From NCBI GenBank assembly GCA_016840945.1, contig JAEORJ010000180.1:1-48560 (forward strand): DNA of 48,560 nucleotides, written 5' to 3'. Positions 1-8,284 of the stretch are shown here, piece by piece (position 1 is the first letter of the stretch; each line of letters starts with the position of its first letter). Source of the DNA: Candidatus Gerdarchaeota archaeon. GTDB taxonomy: Archaea > Asgardarchaeota > Heimdallarchaeia > JABLTI01. A program made the position numbers and the translations under genes. The notes beneath the pieces were generated by a model. The model saw only the letters and a program-made list of their open reading frames with translations. It did not search any database and had not been told where the DNA came from.

Positions 1-330
1 GTTATGCTAGTAAGTGAAAAATTATCTCGAGAGATTGTTGTTCTATTTACTTCTCAAACTGTTGAAAAAGAAGTGATGAATGATATTTCACAATCTGTTA
101 TGGGAACAATTGGAGTTGAATTGAAAGATTCCTTATGCACCCATAATATTCTGAAAACGTTAATAGTTAGTAGAAAAATTCAAACATTAACAGATTACGG
201 AAAATTCCTTTCAAAGATGAGTGTGACGGGCATAGATCTTTCTAAAATTAAAATTGTTGAAAGAGGAACGATTTTTGTTGATTATCATGATTTACCTAGA
301 AGTAATATCTTTTCAACTGAAAATGAATGA
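1..330 (+). CDS. Hypothetical protein, possibly 5'-truncated by the window edge
   Basis: I do not recognise this protein. The frame is open from base 1 and has an ATG at base 4, giving 108 residues, but no upstream stop is visible, so this may be only the C-terminal part of a longer gene. The protein is soluble, has no signal peptide or membrane segment, and alternates short beta-strand-like stretches (IVVLFTS, LKTLIVS, KIKIVERGTIFVDY) with polar helices, suggesting a small alpha/beta fold. It faces the profilin-like gene, and a perfect hairpin lies between the two stops. The reading frame is probably real; its function is unknown. Confidence 0.55.
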   Translation, partial: VMLVSEKLSREIVVLFTSQTVEKEVMNDISQSVMGTIGVELKDSLCTHNILKTLIVSRKIQTLTDYGKFLSKMSVTGIDLSKIKIVERGTIFVDYHDLPRSNIFSTENE

Positions 331-353
331 AAATTAAAAACAAAATGAAAAAA

Positions 354-373
354 GATTCTCGTATTTGAGAATC
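354..373. terminator. Hairpin between convergent genes
   Basis: GATTCTC (354-360) and GAGAATC (367-373) form a perfect 7-bp stem with a 6-nt loop. It lies 23 bases after the upstream stop and just past the stop of the opposing profilin-like gene, so it could end transcripts from both sides. Confidence 0.55.
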
Positions 374-379
374 AAGAAT

Positions 380-742
380 TTATCCCGGTTTTACCTCTGC
401 AGCTAATCTAGCTATATCGACATAAGCTGATCTTACATTATTAGCTGGTGAACACCAAGCCATTACAAAACCTTGCCAAAATGGTGTTTTAGCAATAACA
501 ATATGACCTTGTTGTTGAACACTAGTGCATACTAATCGATTGTTTGTTATATCAATAGTTGAATATTTCACTCCTTGAATTACAATCCATGGAGCTTTCT
601 TTGTCCAAACATCAATTATTTGGGGACCGTCTACTTGCCAGTTTTGTGTTTGCCAATAAACATTACCGTCTGCACCGACCAAGGCTAACGCGCCTACAAT
701 TCCTTGTTGTTGTAATCTAGCAGCTTCTGATTCGAATGTCAC
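380..742 (-). CDS. Profilin-like actin-binding protein
   Basis: This 120-residue protein matches the profilin fold over its full length. It has an N-terminal helix (1-13), then a strand pair GALALVGADGNVYWQT (17-32) as in the family's 'A.i...DG.vwA' segment, a connecting helix (38-48), and IVIQGVKYSTIDITNNRLVC (53-72), equivalent to the profilin 'i.i.G.Ky..lr.....i' strands. GHIVIAKTP (79-87) corresponds to the strand 'gvvi.kt...liia.y', and a C-terminal helix (101-116) follows. Yeast and animal profilins are 125-140 residues. Profilins bind actin monomers and, in eukaryotes, polyproline; Asgard profilins are known to regulate actin in vitro. No actin gene is in the window. A roadblock domain is the main alternative but fits the C-terminal half less well. 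Confidence 0.8.
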   Translation of the reverse strand: MTFESEAARLQQQGIVGALALVGADGNVYWQTQNWQVDGPQIIDVWTKKAPWIVIQGVKYSTIDITNNRLVCTSVQQQGHIVIAKTPFWQGFVMAWCSPANNVRSAYVDIARLAAEVKPG

Positions 743-905
743 TATTTTATTCTCCTTTTGTTATTTAGATATAATTTTTTAATGGAATTTTGTTTGTAAT
801 TATTTTAGTTCTAAGTTTATTAAGTGCTACGTTTGGTGTAAAAAGCTTATCTTTGTTGCAAATACAGATTAAAAATATGAGAGAAAAAGAAAAAAAGAAA
901 TTTTT

Positions 906-927
906 AGCGAAGAGAAAAATCTTCGCT
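906..927 (-). terminator. Hairpin after the subtilase gene
   Basis: AGCGAAGA (906-913) and TCTTCGCT (920-927) pair perfectly over 8 bp with a 6-nt loop, 25 bases beyond the stop of the minus-strand protease gene. The T run after it on the minus strand is short. Confidence 0.5.
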
Positions 928-951
928 AATTATTTGATACTCAATAAACCA

Positions 952-3918
952 TTATCTTCGTTTTCTTTGGAAGAGAACATATCCAGCTAAACCAAAAGCA
1001 CTAATCAGAATTATTGCTATTGGTGCAATACCATTCACTGGTGTTGAACTTGCTTCTATCTCATAATAGAAGTAATCAAAATCATCCACACCAGTTGCAC
1101 CACATTCTGGATAGAATTCATATACACCGTCTACTGTACACTCAAATGTTGTTGACCAAATGCCAGGTGAATCTTCAGTCCAATCTAATTCCATTGGACT
1201 TTCATCAGGTAGGATTACATATCCACCAAAATCTGCACCAGGTCCACTTAGGTATTTGTATCTTAAGGTAACTGTACCATCAGCTGTGACGTTTTCAAAG
1301 ATTCTCATTATACGATGTTCAGCTGTAGCCCAACGAATAAGATTCATGCCGAAAACATCATTTTGTGTACCACCAAAATTGTATTTGTTTTGATAGCCTT
1401 CTGTATCTAAAGCAAAGTTAGTACCTAAGACGATTAATCGTCCACCACTTTCCATTTGCACAACAGCACAAGTTGCTAATGCAGATCCTGGAGCTACTTC
1501 TGTTATAGCAGTAGCATTGCCAGATAATGTTAATGAACATCCATAATGGTCTATTCCAACAACCCCTGCAGATAATGCATGGTTTTGTAAAGTATTCACA
1601 ATGTATGGTGAAGGATTAGTCCAAACTGCATCACTAACACTTATACCATAAGGTTCTGTAAACTCATTTACAGCGGTAACATTAGTGTTTGTTATAATTG
1701 TTCCATAACCATCAATGGTTGCTTGTGTATGACCTAAGAAGCACATAAATACTGTGCCGCCATTTTGGATATAATTGTGTAAAGCAGCTTCTTCGCCAGC
1801 AGTCAATGGATTATAAGTTATAACATAGCTATAATTGTCATAGACATTATTTGGAAAGTCATAATTGAATGGATCAGGTAACCAGACAGCTTCATAATTA
1901 TCTAAGATACCAGAATCTAGCATAGCTCTTTGCTCGCTAATAACAAAACCATTATCTAAGATATCAGCAGTGTATCTAGCATATTGACCATACATATGAT
2001 CAATGCTATAATCGGTAGTATTAAAGTTTAGAAGCATACGATGACCATTACTTGCTAACACATTTAATTCTATATCAACAGTATCAATAACAGTTCCTTT
2101 GTAAGCATATTCTATTTGTCCAGTGTAAATTCCAGTTGTAGTATTTACAGGTATACTATAAGTAATTTTTACTGGGCTAGTCCATTGCCCTAAATAATTA
2201 CCAACAGTTACAAAAGGAGAAGCTGAACCAGTTACTGTTAAGGTTAAATCAGTTTTGAATGGACTTACACAAGTAAGGAATTGCTCAGTAACTTGTCCTT
2301 GAAGTAAATCATACCATAATGATAATGGTTGTTGAATTGGATTGCACGCACCAATAATAGCTACTCCACTATCTTTTGTTGCTTTTGAAATAAGATTCCA
2401 AGCAGCACCAACATTAATGTAACCTCTACCTTGGTACATCAGATTAAAGTTCATAACATTGGCAGTTTGCATTAAAGCAGCTTTTAATAATCCTGCATTA
2501 TATGTTGTTCCAGTTCCTTGGCAAGCATCTATCAAGAGTGCAATAGCTGCAGTAACATGTGGAGCTGCCATGGAAGTTCCACCATAAGTTGCATAACCTG
2601 TGTCGCTTGTATGAGCACAAGAAGTTATAGCTGTTCCTGGTGCCATAACATCAGGTTTCATGTGTTCATCTGCACTTAAAGCTCTTGAACTTGAATAAGC
2701 AATACTATAAGGATTTGAAGTTTGATCCAAATTTCCTACAGATATGATATCATCACAAGTTCCAGGTGAACCAACAGTATAAAATCCATCAGCACCTTCA
2801 TTACCTGCTGATATTGCAGCAAGAACATTTTGACTTCTAACAGCATTAGCAAATGCTATTTCAGTTATATCTTGACCTACTTGATCTCCACCACCAAAAC
2901 TGAGGTTCACACAATCGACATTTTTAGGTCCAACTAACCAATTTAAAGCTGCGACCATTGATACTAAAGTTGCAGGTGAGTCAATTTTAGCAAAATACAA
3001 ATCAGCTGCTGGAGCAATACCTATATTGTTAGCAACCTGAGTCCCATCGCCAATCATAATTCCTGATGTATGAGTTCCATGTCCATTATAATCATCTGTG
3101 GTTGGATCATTATAATCATAACCATAGGTTGTTGAAATGAAACTTTGAGCATCAATTACTCTTCCGGAGAAGTCGACATGAGTGTCTCTAACACCAGTGT
3201 CAATATTACCAATTTTTACACCAGCACCATCGTAACCTAAGCTCCAAAGAGATGTAGCATTAATAACTTGAGCTGTGTATTGTGTATTAGGATCAAGTAC
3301 ATAATCAGTTATTGGGATAGTATCTACTGTTAAACGAACATCAGTAACATCTCCAATAGCGGTATACGTACCCAAGAGATTGATGTCATTTTCAATACCC
3401 GTATAATAACGAACCATTGCACAACCAACATACCAGAAAATTTCAGAACCTTCGAATTGAGCCAAAGGAGCAAGATCAGAGAAATCATCTCCTTCAATTG
3501 CAACCATGATATATCTAATATCACCTTTTGAGACAAGGGTGACCTCTGGAATACTTGTTAATAATTCAAGGTGATCTCGCGATGTAGTAACTAATATTCT
3601 TCTTCCCAAGTCCCATGTATCATCAGAGTAAGAAACCCCTAAACTAGCTAATTTCAATTTATCATAGCTAGTGATTACATGATCATAAAGAACTACTACA
3701 TCGATGAAATTATCCTCATTTGTTTCCAAATCCCTCGTTAATCTGTCTTCAATTTTATCACCATTTATGTCAATAATTGTTTGACGATAAATGCGAGCTT
3801 CAGACAAAGGTATAGGCACATAGTCCACTCTTGCAGCAGCAAAAGGAACAACAGCTGAAGCTACAAATAATGATAAAAGACAGAAAGAGAGTAGTTTTCC
3901 GTATTTCATAATGTTCAC
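952..3918 (-). CDS. Secreted, membrane-anchored subtilisin-like serine protease (S8)
   Basis: This 988-residue exported protease has a signal peptide (about 1-29). An N-terminal region with propeptide character (35-215) precedes the subtilase domain (about 216-470). The catalytic triad is visible: Asp240 in GNIDTGV, His280 in NGHGTHTSG and Ser449 in GGTSMAAPH, with the oxyanion Asn373 in SAGNEG. A beta-rich region follows (520-640), then a segment about 640-880 that resembles the alpha/beta ThuA/glutamine-amidotransferase-like folds seen in other archaeal surface proteases, another beta domain, and a C-terminal anchor (APIAIILISAFGLAGYVLF) ending in KRR. The active site should therefore lie outside the cell. 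It probably degrades environmental peptides or processes surface proteins. A palindrome lies between the probable TATA box and the ATG. Confidence 0.93.
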   Translation of the reverse strand: MNIMKYGKLLSFCLLSLFVASAVVPFAAARVDYVPIPLSEARIYRQTIIDINGDKIEDRLTRDLETNEDNFIDVVVLYDHVITSYDKLKLASLGVSYSDDTWDLGRRILVTTSRDHLELLTSIPEVTLVSKGDIRYIMVAIEGDDFSDLAPLAQFEGSEIFWYVGCAMVRYYTGIENDINLLGTYTAIGDVTDVRLTVDTIPITDYVLDPNTQYTAQVINATSLWSLGYDGAGVKIGNIDTGVRDTHVDFSGRVIDAQSFISTTYGYDYNDPTTDDYNGHGTHTSGIMIGDGTQVANNIGIAPAADLYFAKIDSPATLVSMVAALNWLVGPKNVDCVNLSFGGGDQVGQDITEIAFANAVRSQNVLAAISAGNEGADGFYTVGSPGTCDDIISVGNLDQTSNPYSIAYSSSRALSADEHMKPDVMAPGTAITSCAHTSDTGYATYGGTSMAAPHVTAAIALLIDACQGTGTTYNAGLLKAALMQTANVMNFNLMYQGRGYINVGAAWNLISKATKDSGVAIIGACNPIQQPLSLWYDLLQGQVTEQFLTCVSPFKTDLTLTVTGSASPFVTVGNYLGQWTSPVKITYSIPVNTTTGIYTGQIEYAYKGTVIDTVDIELNVLASNGHRMLLNFNTTDYSIDHMYGQYARYTADILDNGFVISEQRAMLDSGILDNYEAVWLPDPFNYDFPNNVYDNYSYVITYNPLTAGEEAALHNYIQNGGTVFMCFLGHTQATIDGYGTIITNTNVTAVNEFTEPYGISVSDAVWTNPSPYIVNTLQNHALSAGVVGIDHYGCSLTLSGNATAITEVAPGSALATCAVVQMESGGRLIVLGTNFALDTEGYQNKYNFGGTQNDVFGMNLIRWATAEHRIMRIFENVTADGTVTLRYKYLSGPGADFGGYVILPDESPMELDWTEDSPGIWSTTFECTVDGVYEFYPECGATGVDDFDYFYYEIEASSTPVNGIAPIAIILISAFGLAGYVLFQRKRR

Positions 3919-3938
3919 TCACTAATTAATTAGTAGCT

Positions 3939-3951
3939 ACTCAAAATGAGT
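3939..3951. promoter_or_regulatory. Operator-like palindrome in the subtilase leader
   Basis: ACTCA/TGAGT half-sites separated by 3 bp sit 21 bp upstream of the subtilase ATG. An AT-rich TATA candidate (TCTATAATA on the minus strand, about 3959-3967) lies just upstream, which places the palindrome near the transcription start. The same half-sites occur upstream of one bactofilin-like gene (37161-37173). Confidence 0.4.
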
Positions 3952-4050
3952 ATCTCTTATTATAGAAAAATATTTCTGAATACTTCAATAATTAGATTAC
4001 AAATTATCTGATTTACAATATAAGATTTTTCGCTTGAAAAAAGAAAGAGT

Positions 4051-4074
4051 AAAGAAGAATACTTATTCTTCTTT
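4051..4074 (-). terminator. Hairpin overlapping the stop of the zinc-finger membrane gene
   Basis: AAAGAAGAATA (4051-4061) and TATTCTTCTTT (4064-4074) are perfect 11-bp arms separated by 2 nt. The stem includes the last glutamate codons and the stop of the minus-strand gene. Confidence 0.45.
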
Positions 4075-5334
4075 TTTAGCTGATTTTTTTCCAGGTTTTT
4101 TCTCTAAAACTTCTTGATGTTCTTCACCTGGTCGAAGAATTTGAGCTAATAATCGTGGTTCTCGATGCCCATCTTTTTCTAATTTTGCCAAACATTCAGA
4201 ACAAACATTAACTTTTATATTACGAAAAACATAGCTACTCATCTCATCTTTATTGAAAGTAATACCACATTCTGCACAAATCTTGACTTTGTTGGGATCG
4301 CCAAGATCATCAGAAGTACCAGCAATTCCATCAGGGCCTTTTAGCTGTTGTTGTTGTTGCATGGCAAGCATTTTAGCAGCATCAAAAGTGCTTTTTGGTA
4401 CTTTGGGTAAATCATAAGCAGAGATGACTTCATCAATTTTCTTCCAATCATCTCCTCTCTTATGTTTAATGAGAAATTCTTCTAACTCAGCATCAATTAA
4501 TTTTAGCTCGGTCAAAAATGCTTTATCATGAACCACATTTGGTGGATCTCTTTGTTGATATTCTTGTTGACCTGGAACCGCCATAGGAGTAGGTCTGGTA
4601 GCTGCTTTTAGATCAACCTTTTCTAAACGCTCCATTAATTGATCCATGAGTTTATTATAAATGTCATATTTCTTTGTTCTGTTTAAGATTTCAATATAAG
4701 GTTCAATTGCTTGATAGAAATGTTGATTGAAAATATTTTCTTCAAAAACATCTGTCCCATATTCAAGTAAACCATCTAGTAATTCTTTCTCAGTTAATTT
4801 GAAGTTTTCACAAAGATACTCCACCCAATCTGTAGGTAGATCATATGGTTGTAGAATTAATATTGATACTAATTGATCAAATAATGCATCTCTGTAAGGG
4901 GTCATATCATCTACTTTTTTCATTGCTTTAATAGCTTGGGTAAAGAAGACTTTGTTACCGGTAACAGAATATCTAGCAAGAGCAACGAATACTTTTTGAT
5001 GGGATTGTAGATTGGATAATAGCATTCGGGAGAGTAAATAAAAGGTGAGCATATTGATTGCAAAAGCTCCCATAAGTCCTAACGAACCATAAATTAGCTT
5101 ATCCCAGAAAGTATCGCTGATGATTATAAAAGCAATTACTAACCAACCAACACCTAATGCACAAACTGATATTCTGAAAATTTGATAGATTTTAAGCATC
5201 TTTTTTTGTCTAAGGCACGCTTGACATAGACCTTCTTCTAATTGGGCGTTTCCTAAACAGGTTTTACAAAGTGGCACATTGCATTGAACACAATTACCTT
5301 CGGATTCAATCTCTGGATCATAACAGCATTTCAA
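4063..5334 (-). CDS. Membrane protein with N-terminal B-box-like zinc finger and C-terminal zinc ribbon
   Basis: The 423-residue protein begins at a TTG. Residues 3-41 hold a cysteine array (CC, CVQC, CKTC, CQAC) of B-box zinc-finger type. Two hydrophobic segments follow at about 54-73 and 82-104, probably a membrane hairpin. A long helical region (110-250) and a proline/glutamine-rich linker come next. Near 335-350 is PDGIAGTSDDLGDPN, resembling a thrombospondin type-3-like acidic loop. A second zinc ribbon (CAECGITF...CSEC, about 355-385) and a basic tail ending KKSAKKEE complete the protein. Both zinc modules are probably cytoplasmic. I do not recognise the whole protein; a scaffold or adaptor role is only a guess. 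Confidence 0.75.
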   Translation of the reverse strand: MKCCYDPEIESEGNCVQCNVPLCKTCLGNAQLEEGLCQACLRQKKMLKIYQIFRISVCALGVGWLVIAFIIISDTFWDKLIYGSLGLMGAFAINMLTFYLLSRMLLSNLQSHQKVFVALARYSVTGNKVFFTQAIKAMKKVDDMTPYRDALFDQLVSILILQPYDLPTDWVEYLCENFKLTEKELLDGLLEYGTDVFEENIFNQHFYQAIEPYIEILNRTKKYDIYNKLMDQLMERLEKVDLKAATRPTPMAVPGQQEYQQRDPPNVVHDKAFLTELKLIDAELEEFLIKHKRGDDWKKIDEVISAYDLPKVPKSTFDAAKMLAMQQQQQLKGPDGIAGTSDDLGDPNKVKICAECGITFNKDEMSSYVFRNIKVNVCSECLAKLEKDGHREPRLLAQILRPGEEHQEVLEKKPGKKSAKKEE

Positions 5335-5503
5335 ATGTGGTCCCTCGTTTTATTTTATGTAAACAAATTATGCTTTAAAATGCAATATTAACACTATTTA
5401 ACTATTATCTCAATTAATGAGAAATAGAGATGGAAAATTAAATAAAAAATAAAAAACTTTAATAGAAAACAACATAATTTTCTGTAATAGGAAGAAAAAC
5501 AAT

Positions 5504-5755
5504 ATGGTCGAGTTGATGAAAAAGATAATAGTAATATGCATTAGCTCAATACTATTTGGCTTATTAACAATTATTGGTGGACGTGCTATTTTAAACAACG
5601 AATTAATTGAGATAAGCATTTTAATAGTGTGTTTTATTGGCTGGGAGATAGCAATAGCACTATTTACTTATGGACCAGTTATATATTATTTTTATATTTT
5701 AGATAAACCACAAGCAATGAAAAGAAAAGAGAAAGAAGAAATTAGCTTTAGCTAA
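5504..5755 (+). CDS. Small two-helix membrane protein
   Basis: This 83-residue ORF has an AGGAAG ribosome-binding site (5489-5494) nine bases before its ATG. Two hydrophobic helices are visible (about 6-26 and 36-58), followed by a tyrosine-rich stretch and a lysine-rich, presumably cytoplasmic tail (KPQAMKRKEKEE). I do not recognise a family. It converges on the metallo-hydrolase gene, and both stop codons lie inside one palindrome, so the two coding regions overlap by 8 bases. Confidence 0.6.
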   Translation: MVELMKKIIVICISSILFGLLTIIGGRAILNNELIEISILIVCFIGWEIAIALFTYGPVIYYFYILDKPQAMKRKEKEEISFS

Positions 5756-5759
5756 TTTC
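5738..5759. terminator. Palindrome containing both stop codons of two convergent genes
   Basis: GAAATTAGCT (5738-5747) and AGCTAATTTC (5750-5759) are perfect 10-bp arms with TT between them. The plus-strand TAA (5753-5755) and the minus-strand TAA (complement of 5748-5750) are both inside it, so the same bases encode both C-termini and could end both transcripts. Confidence 0.5.
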
Positions 5760-6413
5760 CTTGGTTTCTCCAGGTTGAAGATCATGCACAACAACCATTG
5801 GTCCAACAATACTTTTGAACTCATTAGCATCTTGAACAAGAACTGGAAAGGTTTTGTAATGAATGGGAACAACTTTTTGGCAATTAAGTAATTGTAAGGC
5901 TTTAGCTGCTTCAATAGGACCCATAGTGAAAAGTGAACCAATGGGTAAAAAGGCTAAATCAATATCAAAAAGCTCACCTAATAATTTCATATCAGAAAAT
6001 ATTCCAGTGTCACCTGCATGGTAAACGACAAAACTCGGGAGAATAATTACAAAACCAATAGGTGAACCAAGAGTTGAACTATGAAGAGCAAGAGTAAACA
6101 TAAACTCAATATCCTTAACCTTAGCACGACCACCAATGTTTCCTCCAAGAACATTCTGAACACCTTGAGCTTTAGCTTCGTTTGCTAATTCAAAAATACC
6201 CACAAAGGTAGCACCAGTATTTTTACAAATAGTAACAGCATCAACAAATCCATGATCGCCATGATCATGACTGCAAAAAACTATATCAGCTTCTTTTATA
6301 TCTTCAGGTTTCATCTTAGCAACAGGATTACCAGTTAGCCAAGGATCAATTAAAATCGTTTTACCCTGATCTTTTATCAAAATACCTGCGTGACCAAGCC
6401 ATGTAACTTCCAT
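5748..6413 (-). CDS. UPF0173-type metal-dependent hydrolase (metallo-beta-lactamase fold)
   Basis: At 221 residues this has the usual length of the UPF0173 family. It opens with WLGHAGILI (5-13) and has a strand ending in LIDPWLTGNP (21-30). The metal-binding motif SHDHGDHG lies at about residues 48-55, and further ligands are in HAGDTG (about 131-136) and PIHYKTFP near the C-terminus. A GAGGT site seven bases before the ATG supports the start. The family consists of cytosolic metal hydrolases of uncertain natural substrate. The gene has its own upstream region with an AATAATAAAA promoter-like stretch. It is convergent with the small membrane protein. Confidence 0.9.
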   Translation of the reverse strand: MEVTWLGHAGILIKDQGKTILIDPWLTGNPVAKMKPEDIKEADIVFCSHDHGDHGFVDAVTICKNTGATFVGIFELANEAKAQGVQNVLGGNIGGRAKVKDIEFMFTLALHSSTLGSPIGFVIILPSFVVYHAGDTGIFSDMKLLGELFDIDLAFLPIGSLFTMGPIEAAKALQLLNCQKVVPIHYKTFPVLVQDANEFKSIVGPMVVVHDLQPGETKEIS

Positions 6414-6768
6414 ATTAATACCTCATTAAGCAATTAATCATTAATTAGAAACTCCTTTTTATTTTTTTGGAAAAAAAAATCCATTTTATTATTTTCGTGG
6501 GAATTATTAATGATTTTAGCAACAATTATTTGATCAAGTACCTTCTAATTAGATTCTAAAGGGTGCTAAAAAAAAAGAGCGGTGTTCTTTAATCTGGATT
6601 GTTTGTTGCACCCTTTAAAAAATCTAGGTCTTTGAGTTGTAGCTCATATAATATATCTTCATTATATGCGCTCACAATATTTTCTTTATAAACATATAAA
6701 TGACCTAACTCTTAGGAAATAATACCATAGATATGATGTTTTTTGGGCGTTTTTTCCGCGAAATTCTT
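6414..6768. other. Gene-free stretch of 355 bases
   Basis: This interval separates the start of the metallo-hydrolase from the end of the TPR gene. It contains a structured element (6557-6617) and, nearer the hydrolase, a T-rich minus-strand promoter/leader. I see no plausible coding frame or tRNA in it. Confidence 0.6.
6557..6617. ncRNA. Candidate structured RNA element closed by a 10-bp stem
   Basis: TAAAGGGTGC (6557-6566) and GCACCCTTTA (6608-6617) are perfect complements enclosing 41 nt. Inside, AAAGAGC and GTTCTTT can form a second 7-bp helix with one G-U pair and a 3-nt loop. There is no T run on either side to show direction. It could be a small RNA or a leader/trailer structure between the TPR gene and the hydrolase gene; the strand is undecided. 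Confidence 0.4.
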
Positions 6769-7566
6769 TCATCCTTTCTTACTTTTCTGTATAATCTCGT
6801 TTATTTTTTCTATCTTCTCTTTCACAAATTCTAGCGTATTATCAATTTCCAATGCTTGTCCGAAATACTTCAGCGCTTTCTCATATTCTTCTTTTGTTTC
6901 ATATGCTATACCTAAATTTATTATTGGTTTTAGATAGTCTTTCTGAAACGCTAATGCTGATTGATAGTTGGCTATTGCTTTATCCAAATTTTCTAGTTTG
7001 TGATAGATCCACCCCAAATTATAAAATGTTGCTGCATCATCCTGCCTAATTTTCAATATTCTTTCATAAGTTACTAATGCACTATTATAATCATTTAACT
7101 CTCGATAGCAATGAGCGAGATTGTATAATGCATCAGTAAAATTAGGGTTAGCTTCAATAGCTTTTGAATAATATAGAATAGCTTTAGAAAGTTCACCTAA
7201 TTCATGATGGATATTTCCAAGGTTAAACCAACTTTCAAAATACTTTTCATCAATAGCAACAACTTTCTGGTAATACTCCATGGCTTTGAGAATCTCTTTT
7301 TTTCTATAATAGATAACTCCTAGATTATGCAATGACTCCTTATAGGAAGAATTTTTTTCTAGAGAACGATTAAAATAATCAATAGCCTTGTCATACTCTT
7401 CTTGTAGCATGTATACTTTTCCTAAATTACAAAGTGCTTCATAACAGTCTTCTTCGATTGTAACAGCTTGTTCTAGCAGTTCTATTGCTTTCTCAAACTC
7501 ACCACTAAGTATAGCATAAACTCCTTCAATATTTAGCATTTCATAATCAAATTCTTCTTCGCTCAT
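6769..7566 (-). CDS. Tetratricopeptide repeat protein
   Basis: This 265-residue soluble protein consists of about seven TPR units of 34 residues from residue 11 to 248. The TPR spacing of W/L, G/A, Y, A and P is plain in units such as 'ALCNLGKVYMLQEEYDKAID' and 'SWFNLGNIHHELGELSKAIL'. There is no signal peptide, membrane segment or catalytic domain, so it should act as a cytosolic protein-binding scaffold. It is a single gene with intergenic space on both sides. Partners cannot be deduced from the sequence. Confidence 0.88.
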   Translation of the reverse strand: MSEEEFDYEMLNIEGVYAILSGEFEKAIELLEQAVTIEEDCYEALCNLGKVYMLQEEYDKAIDYFNRSLEKNSSYKESLHNLGVIYYRKKEILKAMEYYQKVVAIDEKYFESWFNLGNIHHELGELSKAILYYSKAIEANPNFTDALYNLAHCYRELNDYNSALVTYERILKIRQDDAATFYNLGWIYHKLENLDKAIANYQSALAFQKDYLKPIINLGIAYETKEEYEKALKYFGQALEIDNTLEFVKEKIEKINEIIQKSKKG

Positions 7567-7728
7567 AATTAACTAACAGTCTATTTGTTTTTTTAGTTCT
7601 TTTGTTTAGAAAGCGATTTTTAATAATATAATCATTATATGAAATAAATGTTAAATTCAATTAACAAATGATAAACAATTTTCCCAAACATTTTTAATGG
7701 AAAAGAAGAATAAAATTTTGGTGAGAAT

Positions 7729-8226
7729 ATGCGTTTAAGAAAAGTTTTGTTAGCAATAGCTTTAAGCATACTAGCAATACTCCCAATAAGTTTCGTTTCT
7801 GCAGACATTATAATCCAAAATAATGAAGTGGCTGTCATTATTGGAATTGATGATGCATATTATTCGGCGGCAGATAGTGATGGGATCCAAAATGATGTTA
7901 TAATCGATTTTAGTTTAGAAGTCCTTAGCACAAAATTCACCTATAAAACAACATGCAATTTCTATATTTGTATTTGTTTAACACTTCCTTCTGGCACATT
8001 TTATTCATATCTGTATATAGTTACAAGTAAATTGAATATCTATGTAACCCCTACAGCGTATCTATATAATCATGCAACTGAAGAAGGATGGTATAGGGTA
8101 GAAATTATCGGACTAATCTATTATACAAACACTCCAGTGTATGATATTGGTTCTGAAATATTCGACTTTGATCCACCAGGAAGCACTTCTGGAACTGATC
8201 CATTATCATGTGAAATATATATTTAA
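7729..8226 (+). CDS. Small secreted protein of unknown function
   Basis: This 165-residue protein has a classic signal peptide (MRLRKVLLAIALSILAILPI, cleavage probably after FVSA near residue 25). The mature part is beta-rich and tyrosine/threonine-rich, with an acidic opening (IIGIDDAYYSAADSDGIQND) and three cysteines in or near a CNFYICIC cluster that could form disulfides. A GGTGA site (7720-7724) precedes the ATG. I recognise no family. It probably acts at the cell surface or is released. Confidence 0.65.
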   Translation: MRLRKVLLAIALSILAILPISFVSADIIIQNNEVAVIIGIDDAYYSAADSDGIQNDVIIDFSLEVLSTKFTYKTTCNFYICICLTLPSGTFYSYLYIVTSKLNIYVTPTAYLYNHATEEGWYRVEIIGLIYYTNTPVYDIGSEIFDFDPPGSTSGTDPLSCEIYI

Positions 8227-8284
8227 CAGTTCAAAACTAAAATCTATAAAAACTAAACAAAACACCCATCGAGACTGATTAGCT

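Noticed and set aside
380..742. Roadblock/LC7 domain as the identity of the 120-residue protein
   Set aside because: Length fits, but the strand after the central helix (GVKYSTIDI) and the last two strands followed by a C-terminal helix suit profilin better.
790..990. A 66-codon plus-strand frame between the profilin-like gene and the subtilase
   Set aside because: It begins at a TTG without a ribosome-binding site, is mostly lysine-rich translation of AT-rich sequence, contains the subtilase terminator hairpin and overlaps the subtilase coding end.
5410..5619. A 69-codon minus-strand frame opposite the small membrane protein
   Set aside because: It is hydrophobic only because it mirrors the plus-strand gene and AT-rich leader. 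The plus-strand frame has the ribosome-binding site.
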